A DNA stretch of 64,000 nt from Massilia sp. KIM (GTDB taxonomy: Bacteria; Pseudomonadota; Gammaproteobacteria; Burkholderiales; Burkholderiaceae_D), in contig NZ_MVAD01000002.1 of NCBI RefSeq assembly GCF_002007115.1, forward strand, positions 682,001-746,000, written 5' to 3'. Each line of letters begins with the position of its first letter. The first letter of the stretch is position 1. Below, one piece after another: positions 49,694 through 57,877 of the stretch. Both the position numbers and the translations under genes were made by a program. The notes under the pieces are model-generated. The model worked only from the letters and a program-made list of their open reading frames with translations. It made no database searches and was not told the origin of the DNA.

Positions 49694-51502
49694 TCAGGCC
49701 TTGTCGCCGTCCGGCACCGCGATCTGCTGGAGCAGGTAGAGCCGCTGGTAGAGGCCGCCCTCGATGCGCATCAGCTCGTCGTGCGCACCGGCCTCGCTGA
49801 TCCTGCCGTGGTTGAGCACGATGATGCGGTCGGCCTCGCGGATGGTGGACAGGCGGTGCGCGATGGCGACGATGGTCACCTGGCCGCGCAGCTCTTCCAG
49901 CGCCTGCTGCACGATTTGCTCGGTGGCGCTGTCGATGCGCGAGGTGGCTTCGTCCAGCAGCAGGATGCGCGGCTGGCCGGCCAGGGCGCGCGCGATCGCC
50001 ACCAGCTGTTTCTGGCCCGACGAGAGGCGCGAACCGCCTTCGCCCAGCTGGGTCTCGTAACCCTGCTCCAGCGCGGCGATGAACTCGTGCGCATGGGCGG
50101 CACGCGCCGCCGCCTCGATCCGTTCGAGCGGCAGGCCGCGACCCATGTCGATGTTCTCGCGCGCGCTGGCGGCGAGGATGAAGGGATCCTGGGGCACCAG
50201 CCCGACCTCGTTGCGGAAGCGCTCGTTGCCGATGGCCGCCAGCGGCAGGCCGCCGATCTCGATGCTGCCCTTGTCGGCCGTGTAGTAGCGCAGCAGCAGC
50301 GAGAGCAGGGTCGACTTGCCGCTGCCAGTGTGGCCGACGATGCCGAAGAAGGCGCCCTGCGGGATGTCGAGCGAGAGATCGTGCAGCACCGGCTGGCCCG
50401 GTACGTAGGCGAACTCCAGGTGGCGCACCCGCACCGCCGGCGCCTCGGGATCGTGGGCAAGCTCGGTGCCGACCCGGCCGGCCGCATGCTCGGCCGCGCC
50501 TTCCTCGTCGAGCAGGGCGGCCACGCGCGAGGTGGCCACCACCGCCTGCTGCAGGCCGCTGAACTGCATCGTGATCTGGATCAGCGGCTCGACCACGCGC
50601 GCGATGTAGCTGATGAAGGCGTACAGCACGCCCACCTCGACCGCGTTCATCTGCCGCTGGCCGAAGCCATAGATGACGATGGCCAGCAGCACCACGTTGA
50701 GCAGGTCGAGCGCGGGACGCAGCAGGAAGGCGTTGGCCTTGAGCTCGGCCAGGCGCGCGTGGTAGTGGCTGCGGTTGGTGGCCAGGAAGCGCTCGCCGAA
50801 GCGGCCCTCGGCATTGCTGGCCTGGAGCACGCTCATGCCGCCGATCGACTCGGCCATCTGGCCGTTGATGTCGCTGCGCAGGGCGCGCGCGCGGGTCACC
50901 GCGGGCGCCGACAGGCGCTGGTAGAGCCAGACGATGCCCAGCACCGCCGGCACCAGGGTCAGCACGATCAGCATCAGGCGCCAGTCCAGCCAGGCCATGG
51001 CGATCATGGTGCCGATCAGGACGATGGTGCTGTCGAGGATCACGAACAGCACCTGGATGAACAGGGTCTTGACCGCCTCGGTGTCGTTGGTGACGCGGCT
51101 CACCAGCTGGCCGGTGATGGCGCGGTCGAAGAAGGCCATCGGCAGGCGCAGCACGTGGCCGTAGACCCATTCGCGCAGGCGCTGCACCGAGCGCATCGCC
51201 ACGCCCGAGAGGCGCACCAGTTGCAGGTAGCGCACCCAGCTCGCGATCCAGCCGGTCACCACCAGCCCGCCCAGCAGCAGGGCCATGCGTGGCCAGTCGA
51301 GATTGCGCGGGATCAGGTGGTCGTCGATCAGGGCCTTGCCCAGCAGCGGACCGGCCACTTCGAAGGCCGCGGCCAGCGCCAGCCACAACACCGCCCAGTA
51401 GAGGTGGCGGCGGTCGGGCTCGGCGGCGCGCCGCAGCAGCCCGAGCGCGCGCCGGCCCTGGCTGCGCAAGTCCTTCTTCTTGTCGTCCTCAGGCGGCGTC
51501 AA
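49694..51502 (-). CDS. mdlB: ABC exporter half-transporter, MdlB-like
   Basis: 602 aa, a six-helix membrane domain fused to an ATPase domain. Walker A is GHTGSGKST, Walker B is ILLLDEATSRIDSATE with the catalytic Glu present, and the signature is the non-canonical SRLSSGQKQL, the same variant seen in E. coli MdlB. The H-loop is in VAIAHRLSTIRE. It overlaps the end of the MdlA-like gene by 14 bp, so the two are coupled and should form a heterodimer exporting small hydrophobic compounds. The substrate is not known. Confidence 0.88.
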   Translation of the reverse strand: MTPPEDDKKKDLRSQGRRALGLLRRAAEPDRRHLYWAVLWLALAAAFEVAGPLLGKALIDDHLIPRNLDWPRMALLLGGLVVTGWIASWVRYLQLVRLSGVAMRSVQRLREWVYGHVLRLPMAFFDRAITGQLVSRVTNDTEAVKTLFIQVLFVILDSTIVLIGTMIAMAWLDWRLMLIVLTLVPAVLGIVWLYQRLSAPAVTRARALRSDINGQMAESIGGMSVLQASNAEGRFGERFLATNRSHYHARLAELKANAFLLRPALDLLNVVLLAIVIYGFGQRQMNAVEVGVLYAFISYIARVVEPLIQITMQFSGLQQAVVATSRVAALLDEEGAAEHAAGRVGTELAHDPEAPAVRVRHLEFAYVPGQPVLHDLSLDIPQGAFFGIVGHTGSGKSTLLSLLLRYYTADKGSIEIGGLPLAAIGNERFRNEVGLVPQDPFILAASARENIDMGRGLPLERIEAAARAAHAHEFIAALEQGYETQLGEGGSRLSSGQKQLVAIARALAGQPRILLLDEATSRIDSATEQIVQQALEELRGQVTIVAIAHRLSTIREADRIIVLNHGRISEAGAHDELMRIEGGLYQRLYLLQQIAVPDGDKA

Positions 51503-53246
51503 TGCTGGCCTCCAGTTGTTGATAGCGCCACTGGCTGGCGTACCAGCCGTCCAGTTGCAGCAGTTCCTCGTGGGTGCCGGCTTCGACGATGCGGCCTTCG
51601 CGCAGCACGACGATGCGGTCGGCGCCGACCACGGCCGACAGGCGGTGGCTGGCGATGATGGCGGCGCGCTCGGGACGCGCCGCGCGCAGCTCGGCCAGGT
51701 GCTCGAGGATGCGGGTCTCGGTGCCGGTGTCGACCGCCGACAGGGCGTCGTCGAGCAGCAGCAGCGGGCTGTCGGCGAGCAGGGCGCGCGCGATCGCCAC
51801 CCGCTGGCGCTGGCCGCCGGAGAGGGTGATGCCTTTCTCGCCCACCGGCGTGTCGTAGCCGTGCGGGAAGCGCAGGATGTCGTCGTGGATCGACGCCATC
51901 CTGGCCGCTTCCTCGATCTCGGCGCGCGAGGCGCCGGGGCGGGCCAGGGCGATGTTCTCGGCGATCGTGGCCGAGAACAGGAAGGATTCCTGGGGCACCC
52001 AGCTGGTCGCCGCGCGCAGGGCGGCCAGGCGGTAGGCCTCGAGCGGCTGGCCGGCCCAGCTCACCCGCCCGCGCTGGGGCGTGGCCTGGCGCAGCAGCAC
52101 GCGCAGCAGGGTCGACTTGCCGGAACCGGTGGGGCCGACCAGGCCCAGGGTCTGGCCCGGCTGCAGGCTCACCGAGACCCCGTCCAGGGCCGGGCGCTCG
52201 GCGGCGCCGTGGCCGTAGCTGAAGCTGACCTGCTCCAGGCTGAGCGGACCCTTGCCGATGCGCTCCAGCGTGCCTTTGTCCTCGACCGTCAGCGGGGCGT
52301 CGAGCAGGGGCTGCAGGCGCGCCAGGCCGGCGCGGCCGCGCTCGATCAGGGACAGCACCCAGCCGGCCGCGAACATCGGCCAGATCAGCTGCCCCAGGTA
52401 CATCGAGAAGCTGGTGAGCGCGCCCACCGTCAATTCGTTCTGCCACACCAGGTAGCCGCCCAGGCCGAGCGTCAGGCCGGTGGCGGCGGTCAGGGTCAGG
52501 CCCACCGCCGGTTCGTAGGCCGCTTCCCATTTCTGGGCCGTGAGGCTGGCCTTGGCGGCCTGGCCGGCCAGTTCGCCGAACTGGGCCGCGCTGCGCGTTT
52601 CCAGGCCGAGGGCGCGCAGGGTGCGCACGCCGCTCAGGGTTTCCTGCACGTGGTCGTTGAGGGCCGAGAAGCGCTTGAGGGCGTCGCTCTCGGCGGTGTG
52701 GATGCGGGTCGAGATGCGCCAGAAGGCGTAGGCCATCAGCGGGAAGGGCAGCAGGGCGATGGTGGCCAGGCGCCAGTCCACGCCCAGGGTCATGATGCCC
52801 AGCACCATCAGCAGGGTGAGGGTGCCGTCGAAGCCGGCCAGCATGGCTTCGCCGGCCGCCATCTCGATGGCGTCGATGTCGTTGGTGGCCAGGGCCATCA
52901 GGTCGCCGGTGCGCTGGCGCTGGTAGAAGGCCGGGCCCTGGCTGGCCAGGCGCGCGTACAGGCGGGTGCGCAGTTCGACGCCGAGGTTGTAGGCCGCCGA
53001 ATACAGGCGGATGCGCCAGCCCACGCGCAGCACGTAGATCGCCACCCCCAGCCCGAGCAGCTGGGCCAGGCCGAGCATCAGGGCGTCCTGGTCGAGACTG
53101 TGCGCGGCCAGGCCGTCGATCAGTGCGCCGACCTTGCGCGGGATGAGCACCGTGCAGACGGCCACGCCCGCCAGCATCACCGCCGACGAGGCATAGGATT
53201 GCCAATGCCGGCGGACGAAGCCGCCGATCAGCCTTGCCAAACTCAT
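51489..53246 (-). CDS. mdlA: ABC exporter half-transporter, MdlA-like
   Basis: 585 aa, membrane domain plus ATPase domain. Walker A GPTGSGKST, signature LSGGQRQR (canonical) and Walker B LLLLDDALSAVDTGTE, where Asp stands in place of the catalytic Glu. Together with MdlB this gives one competent and one degenerate ATP site, as in other heterodimeric exporters. IHDDILRFPHGYDTPVGEKG and the ending YQQLEASIDAA closely follow E. coli MdlA. The ATG at 53246 has AGGGA upstream; longer in-frame starts would run through the phasin terminator. Confidence 0.9.
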   Translation of the reverse strand: MSLARLIGGFVRRHWQSYASSAVMLAGVAVCTVLIPRKVGALIDGLAAHSLDQDALMLGLAQLLGLGVAIYVLRVGWRIRLYSAAYNLGVELRTRLYARLASQGPAFYQRQRTGDLMALATNDIDAIEMAAGEAMLAGFDGTLTLLMVLGIMTLGVDWRLATIALLPFPLMAYAFWRISTRIHTAESDALKRFSALNDHVQETLSGVRTLRALGLETRSAAQFGELAGQAAKASLTAQKWEAAYEPAVGLTLTAATGLTLGLGGYLVWQNELTVGALTSFSMYLGQLIWPMFAAGWVLSLIERGRAGLARLQPLLDAPLTVEDKGTLERIGKGPLSLEQVSFSYGHGAAERPALDGVSVSLQPGQTLGLVGPTGSGKSTLLRVLLRQATPQRGRVSWAGQPLEAYRLAALRAATSWVPQESFLFSATIAENIALARPGASRAEIEEAARMASIHDDILRFPHGYDTPVGEKGITLSGGQRQRVAIARALLADSPLLLLDDALSAVDTGTETRILEHLAELRAARPERAAIIASHRLSAVVGADRIVVLREGRIVEAGTHEELLQLDGWYASQWRYQQLEASIDAA

Positions 53247-53275
53247 GTTTATTCCCTGGGATGCGCCCGACCAAT

Positions 53276-53298
53276 GAAAAAGCGGGCCGAAGCCCGCT
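53276..53298 (-). terminator. Phasin gene terminator
   Basis: On the minus strand AGCGGGC-TTCG-GCCCGCT is a perfect 7-bp stem with a UUCG tetraloop, followed by TTTTTC. It separates the phasin gene from mdlAB. Confidence 0.9.
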
Positions 53299-53334
53299 AG
53301 TGTAGTCGGTTTGCAAACCGGGCGCAGCGCGCGA

Positions 53335-54159
53335 TCACTTCTTGCGCTTGGCTCCCTGCTCGCCTCTGGGCGCCGGCACCGGCACCGCCGCCAGGTCGGC
53401 CACCGGGGCGGCGGCCGGGTGCGGCGCCACGGCCGCTTTCGGTGCACCCTTGCCGGCCGCGCGGGCGATCGGCTTGGGCTTGGCCACCGGCGCCGGCTCG
53501 TCCACCGGCGCGATGGCGTCGGCGACCACCGCCGGCTCCTCGGCGCCGACGTGCTCCTGCACGTAGGCGGCCAGTTGTTCCGACTCGGCCTTGACGGCGT
53601 CGCTCACCGCCGCGGCGCCTTCGGCCACGGCCTCGGTTGCGGCTTGCACCGATTCCTGCGTGGATGCGGCGACCGTCTCGGCGGCCTGGGCGGCCGGCGC
53701 GCTCACCTCGGCCACGGCCTGCTCGACCGCAGCGACGGTGGCGGCCGTCTCGGCTTCGGGAGCCGGAGCCGAAGGAGGAGCCGAAGCGGGAGCAGAAGCG
53801 GGAGCAGAAGCGGGAGCCGAAGCGGGCGGCGCCAGCAGGGGCGCGGCGGCCGGGCGCACCGCATAAGGCTGGGCGCCGGCGACGATGCTGAACAGCTCGC
53901 GGCTGTACGAGAACAGGCTGCGCACCTGGTCCTCGGCGTGCTCGCGCAGGGCCGCCAGATCGGCCGGGCCGCTGGCGGCGATCAGCTGGCGCACCGCCTG
54001 GGAAGAGCGCTCGACCGAGTCGCGCGAGGTGGAGAGGTTCAGGGCGATGACCCGGCTGGCGCTGTCGAAGGCGCGCGTCGTCAGGTGACGGAACAGGGTG
54101 AACTGGGCCTCCAGCTGGGCGCTGCGTGCTGCGGACAATTGCTCGGGAAGTGAAGTCAT
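53335..54159 (-). CDS. Phasin-family protein (PHA-granule associated)
   Basis: 274 aa. The N-terminal ~110 residues are a phasin domain (LPEQLSAARSAQLEAQFTLF, SLFSYSRELFSIV), amphipathic helices that coat polyhydroxyalkanoate granules in the cytoplasm. The C-terminal part is Ala/Pro/Glu-rich low complexity, with a near-perfect short repeat (ASAP units at ~133-150, 12-bp DNA repeats around 53787-53823) and a Lys/Arg-rich end. AAGGAAAT precedes the ATG at 54159. Expression is probably tied to granule formation through a palindromic site over its promoter. Confidence 0.88.
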   Translation of the reverse strand: MTSLPEQLSAARSAQLEAQFTLFRHLTTRAFDSASRVIALNLSTSRDSVERSSQAVRQLIAASGPADLAALREHAEDQVRSLFSYSRELFSIVAGAQPYAVRPAAAPLLAPPASAPASAPASAPASAPPSAPAPEAETAATVAAVEQAVAEVSAPAAQAAETVAASTQESVQAATEAVAEGAAAVSDAVKAESEQLAAYVQEHVGAEEPAVVADAIAPVDEPAPVAKPKPIARAAGKGAPKAAVAPHPAAAPVADLAAVPVPAPRGEQGAKRKK

Positions 54160-54202
54160 GAGATTTCCTTGTCGGTCAAATATGGCGCACTGCAATATTC
54201 CT

Positions 54203-54231
54203 AGTGTATCCATGATTGTGGCTTGTTGCAA
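54203..54231 (-). promoter_or_regulatory. Phasin promoter
   Basis: On the minus strand TTGCAA (54226-54231), a 17-bp spacer and TACACT (54203-54208) give a leader of ~37 nt. One arm of the 9-bp inverted repeat 54227-54235/54266-54274 overlaps the -35. Confidence 0.6.
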
Positions 54232-54274
54232 CGCACAATCATAAACAATTATTTAAGGATATTATTGCGTTGCA
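54227..54274. promoter_or_regulatory. Inverted repeat at the phasin promoter, possible PhaR site
   Basis: TGCAACGCA (54227-54235) and TGCGTTGCA (54266-54274) are exact reverse complements, separated by 30 bp of AT-rich DNA. TGC-rich sites at phasin promoters are bound by the repressor PhaR in other PHA-producing bacteria; the assignment here is by position and resemblance only. Confidence 0.45.
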
Positions 54275-54358
54275 GCATTAATTTCTGGTTTGCTTGTGAA
54301 CACGGCCACATCGGGCGCCGAATCGCTACAATCGGCTATCCCCATTACAGGAGTGTGC

Positions 54359-55660
54359 ATGGAGCTCGTCCTACGCAACGCCACCTTGCCGGACGGCAGG
54401 ACCGGCATCGACATCGGCATCGCCGGAGGGCGCATCGCCGCCGTCGAACCAAGCCTGGCCGCCCAGGGGGCGTGCGAGATCGCGCTCGACGGGGACCTGG
54501 TTAGCCCGCCTTTCGTGGACGCCCATTTCCACATGGACGCCGTGCTCAGCTATGGCCTGCCGCGCGTGAACCGCAGCGGCACCCTGCTCGAAGGCATCCA
54601 GTTGTGGGGCGAACTCAAGCCGCAGCTGACCCAGGAAGCGCTGGCCGAGCGCGCCATGCGCTATTGCGACTGGGCGGTGGCGCGCGGGCTGCTGGCGATC
54701 CGCACCCACGTCGACATCTGCGACCCGCGCCTGCTGGCCGTCGAGGCCCTGCTGGAGGTGCGCCGCCGGGTCGCCCCCTACCTCGACCTGCAGCTGGTGG
54801 CCTTTCCCCAGGACGGCGTCCTGCGCAGCCCGGGCGCCTTCGACAACCTGAAGCGGGCGATCGGCATGGGCGTCGACGTGGTCGGCGGTATCCCGCATTT
54901 CGAGCGCACCATGGCCCAGGGCGCGGAATCGGTGCGCCTGCTGTGCGAGTTCGCGGCGGAACAGGGACTGCGCGTGGACATGCACTGCGACGAGACCGAC
55001 GATCCGCTGTCGCGCCACATCGAGACCCTGGCCTATGAAACCCAGCGCCTGGGCCTGCAGGGCAGGGTGGCCGGCTCCCACCTGACCTCGATGCACTCGA
55101 TGGACAACTATTACGTGAGCAAGCTGCTGCCCCTGATCGCGGAAAGCGGCGTGGCGGCGATCGCCAATCCGCTCATCAATATCACGCTGCAGGGACGCCA
55201 CGACAGCTATCCCAAAAGACGGGGGATGACGCGGGTGCCGGAATTGTTGGCCGCCGGGGTTGACGTTGCCTTCGGTCACGATTGCGTGCTCGATCCCTGG
55301 TACGGCATGGGCTCGGGCGACATGCTGGAAGTCGCCCACATGGGTTTGCACGTGGCCCAGATGACCGGGCTCGAGGCCATGCACCAGTGCTTCCTGGCGG
55401 TGACGGAAACCCCCGCGCGCATCCTCGGCCTTGAGGGCTACGGACTGGCGCCGGGCTGCCACGCCGACCTGGTGGTGCTCGACGCCGGCTCGACGGTCGA
55501 GGCGATCAGGCTGCGCGCCGCGCGCCGCCTGGTATTGCGCCGCGGACAGATCGTGGCCGAGTCTCCGCCGGCCCATGCGCGTCTCAGCCTGCCCGGCCGG
55601 CCCGGCGAAGTTGATTTCCGCATGGCATGCCAGACAATTAAAGACGCGCACGGTAGATGA
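54359..55660 (+). CDS. Cytosine deaminase-like amidohydrolase
   Basis: 433 aa, cytoplasmic metal-dependent hydrolase of the CodA branch. It keeps the metal ligands His56/His58 (DAHFHMDA), His209 (DMHCDETDDP), a SHLTSMHSMDN segment and Asp308. The stretches ANPLINITLQGRHDSYPKRR and GHDCVLDPWYGMGSGDMLEV are very close to E. coli CodA. VAFPQDG matches the substrate-binding Gln region. The residue after Asp308 is Cys309, where E. coli CodA has Asp314 at the pyrimidine pocket, so the preferred substrate may differ from cytosine. CAGGAG precedes the ATG, and TACAAT lies at 54327-54332. No cytosine permease is adjacent. Confidence 0.82.
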   Translation: MELVLRNATLPDGRTGIDIGIAGGRIAAVEPSLAAQGACEIALDGDLVSPPFVDAHFHMDAVLSYGLPRVNRSGTLLEGIQLWGELKPQLTQEALAERAMRYCDWAVARGLLAIRTHVDICDPRLLAVEALLEVRRRVAPYLDLQLVAFPQDGVLRSPGAFDNLKRAIGMGVDVVGGIPHFERTMAQGAESVRLLCEFAAEQGLRVDMHCDETDDPLSRHIETLAYETQRLGLQGRVAGSHLTSMHSMDNYYVSKLLPLIAESGVAAIANPLINITLQGRHDSYPKRRGMTRVPELLAAGVDVAFGHDCVLDPWYGMGSGDMLEVAHMGLHVAQMTGLEAMHQCFLAVTETPARILGLEGYGLAPGCHADLVVLDAGSTVEAIRLRAARRLVLRRGQIVAESPPAHARLSLPGRPGEVDFRMACQTIKDAHGR

Positions 55661-55723
55661 AAAACCGGGCGGTTTGCGGCAGAATAGGTCGCTTTCAAGT
55701 TTGGTAACTTCCAGTCCACCGCC

Positions 55724-56251
55724 GTGAAAGACATCCAGATCCGCCCTGCCCAGGACGCCGATTTCGAGGCGATGTGGAGCATCTTCAGCGCCCACCTCGC
55801 AATCGGCGAGAGTTACCCCTTCACGACCGCCACTTCGCGCGAAGCCGGCCACCACTACTGGCTGGGAGCGGGCGTGTGCAGCTACGTCGCCACGCTCGGC
55901 AGCAGCCGGGTGCTGGGCATGTACCGCCTGGTGCCGAACCAGCCCGGGCGCGGCCACCACGTGGCCAATGCGTCCTACATGGTCAGCCCCTCGGCCCAGG
56001 GCGTGGGCGTGGGCCGCATGCTGGGCGAGCACAGCCTCGACGAGGCGCGCCGCCAGGGCTACCTGGCCATGCAGTTCAACCATGTGGTCAGCACCAACAC
56101 CGCCGCCATCCGGCTCTGGAAGCGGCTCGGATTTTCGATCGTCGGCACCCTGCCGAAGGCCTACCGCCACAAGCGGCTCGGCTATGTCGACGCCTACGTG
56201 ATGTACCAGTTATTGCACGACCCCGACCATTGGCCCACTTCGGATGAATGA
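55724..56251 (+). CDS. GNAT-family N-acetyltransferase
   Basis: 175 aa, a single GNAT domain. The acetyl-CoA loop is PSAQGVGVGRMLGEHSL, preceded by the beta-4 strand HHVANASYMVSP and followed by STNTAAIRLWKRLGFSIVGT, the usual motif A/B order. The start is a GTG at 55724. It overlaps the next gene by 4 bp. The acceptor substrate is unknown. Confidence 0.85.
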   Translation: MKDIQIRPAQDADFEAMWSIFSAHLAIGESYPFTTATSREAGHHYWLGAGVCSYVATLGSSRVLGMYRLVPNQPGRGHHVANASYMVSPSAQGVGVGRMLGEHSLDEARRQGYLAMQFNHVVSTNTAAIRLWKRLGFSIVGTLPKAYRHKRLGYVDAYVMYQLLHDPDHWPTSDE

Positions 56252-56763
56252 TGGACATTGCTAAGACCGAGAGACTACGCCTGCGCCTGATCGGCGAAGA
56301 CGACGCCGAATTCTTCCTGCGCGTCATGAACGACCCGGATTTCGTCGCCTACGTGGGCGACCGCGGCCTGCGCACCCGCGCCGACGCGCTGCGCGCCCTG
56401 CGCGACGGCCCGCTGGCGATGCAGGCCGAGCGCGGCCATTCGCTCTACCTGGTCGAACGCCTGGAAGATGGCGCCCCTCTCGGTTTCAGCGGCCTGATCA
56501 AGCGCGAGACCCTGGAGGACGTCGATATCGGCTACGCCTTTCTGCCCGATTACCGTGGACACGGCTATGCGCTGGAAGCGGCCCGCGCGGTGGTGGGGCA
56601 GGCGCGCTCGCTCGGCATCCCGCGCCTGGCCGCGATCACCGCGCCGGACAACGCCGCCTCCATCGCCCTGCTGCTGAAACTGGGCATGCGCTTCGAGCGC
56701 AGCAAGGTCCTGGCGCCGGAGACCTCGCCGGTCAACCTCTACCTGCTCGAGCTGGCGGCGTGA
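56248..56763 (+). CDS. GNAT-family N-acetyltransferase, RimJ/RimL type
   Basis: 171 aa. The opening AKTERLRLRLIGEDDAEFFLRVMNDP is typical of the RimJ/RimL acetyltransferases that modify protein N-termini or small amines. The acetyl-CoA loop is DYRGHGYALEAARAVVGQAR, and DNAASIALLLKLGMRFE is motif B. Two adjacent ATGs (56248 and 56251) are possible starts; the first overlaps the previous stop, so translation is coupled. The two GNATs are not close paralogues. Confidence 0.87.
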   Translation: MMDIAKTERLRLRLIGEDDAEFFLRVMNDPDFVAYVGDRGLRTRADALRALRDGPLAMQAERGHSLYLVERLEDGAPLGFSGLIKRETLEDVDIGYAFLPDYRGHGYALEAARAVVGQARSLGIPRLAAITAPDNAASIALLLKLGMRFERSKVLAPETSPVNLYLLELAA

Positions 56764-56847
56764 AGCGTTGAACAGCGCACCGCCGCCTGGCGGCGGCGGT
56801 GTTAGGATGACGGCATTACCGACGACCTCCCCAGCCCACGCCACCCC

Positions 56848-57840
56848 ATGCCGAACGCCGCCCCCGCACCCGATGCGCCCTTCTACATCGTCCTGAACGC
56901 CGGTTCCGGCCATGACGAGACCGAACTGCGCAAGTCGACGATCGAGGACGTGCTGCGCGGCGCCGGACGCGCCTGCCACCTGGAGGTGGTCCAGGACCCG
57001 TCCCGGCTGCAGGAGATCGCGCGCGCCATGGCCGCGCGCGCCAAGGACAGCGGCGGCATCCTGGTGGCGGCCGGCGGCGACGGCACCATCAATACCGTGG
57101 CCCACGAGGCGGTGCTGGCCGGCTGCACCTTCGGCGTGCTGCCCCAGGGCACCTTCAATTATTTCGGCCGCACCCACGGCATTCCCGAAGACCTGGCCGA
57201 GGCCGTGTACGCGCTGCTGCGCGCCCGGGTCCGGCCGGTGCAGATCGGCATGCTCAACAACAAGATCTTCCTGGTCAATGCCAGTGTCGGCCTCTATCCG
57301 GCCCTGCTGGAGGAGCGCGAGCACGACAAGCGCCAGTACGGCCGCAGCCGGCTGGTGGCTTTCTTTTCCGCGATCAAGATCGCCTTGCGCCCGCACCGCC
57401 ACCTGCGCATCGAACTCGAGCTCGACGGCGAAGTGAAACGCATCCGTACCACGACCCTGTTCATCGGCAATAACCGGCTGCAACTGGAGCAGGTGGGGAT
57501 GGATGGGCTGACCATGGCGGTCGAGGAGGGGGAACTGGTGGCGCTGGCGCCCAAGCCCATGGGCAAGCTCGGGCTGCTGGGCCTGCTGGTACGCGGGGCC
57601 CTGGGCCACCTGAACAGCGGCGACGACGTGATCGCCTTCGCCTTCAAGCGCATGACGGTGCGCACCCCGCGCCTGTATGGCCGCAAGCGACTCAAGGTGG
57701 CGGCCGACGGCGAAGTCAGCAAGATGGCGATGCCGATCGAATTCCGCGTGCTGGAAGGCCAGCTGGCGCTGCTGGTGCCGGGACCGGCGCGCAGCGCGGC
57801 CCGTCCCGACACCCAGGCGCGGCAGGCCGCCGCGTCCTAG
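56848..57840 (+). CDS. Diacylglycerol kinase-family lipid kinase
   Basis: 330 aa, the DAGK/YegS/sphingosine-kinase fold. The nucleotide-binding GGDGT lies at 75-79 (VAAGGDGTINTVAHEAVL), preceded by NAGSG in the first strand and followed by FGVLPQGTFNYFGRTHGIP. The C-terminal beta-sandwich ends in VAADGEVSKMAMPIEFRVL. It phosphorylates a lipid or lipid-like substrate at the inner-membrane surface; which one is unclear. A TAGGAT box lies about 45 bp upstream. Confidence 0.9.
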   Translation: MPNAAPAPDAPFYIVLNAGSGHDETELRKSTIEDVLRGAGRACHLEVVQDPSRLQEIARAMAARAKDSGGILVAAGGDGTINTVAHEAVLAGCTFGVLPQGTFNYFGRTHGIPEDLAEAVYALLRARVRPVQIGMLNNKIFLVNASVGLYPALLEEREHDKRQYGRSRLVAFFSAIKIALRPHRHLRIELELDGEVKRIRTTTLFIGNNRLQLEQVGMDGLTMAVEEGELVALAPKPMGKLGLLGLLVRGALGHLNSGDDVIAFAFKRMTVRTPRLYGRKRLKVAADGEVSKMAMPIEFRVLEGQLALLVPGPARSAARPDTQARQAAAS

Positions 57841-57842
57841 GC

Positions 57843-57875
57843 GTCGGCGCGGCAAAAGGGCTTTGCCGCGCCGAC
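57843..57875. terminator. Bidirectional hairpin between convergent genes
   Basis: A perfect 14-bp stem (57843-57856 with 57862-57875) and 5-nt loop fill the 37-bp gap between the lipid-kinase stop and the glycosidase stop. There is no long T run on either side. Confidence 0.55.
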
Positions 57876-57877
57876 CA

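Noticed and set aside
53787..53823. The 12-bp repeats in the phasin gene as a regulatory repeat
   Set aside because: They are in frame and encode ASAP units of the low-complexity tail; the coding explanation is sufficient.
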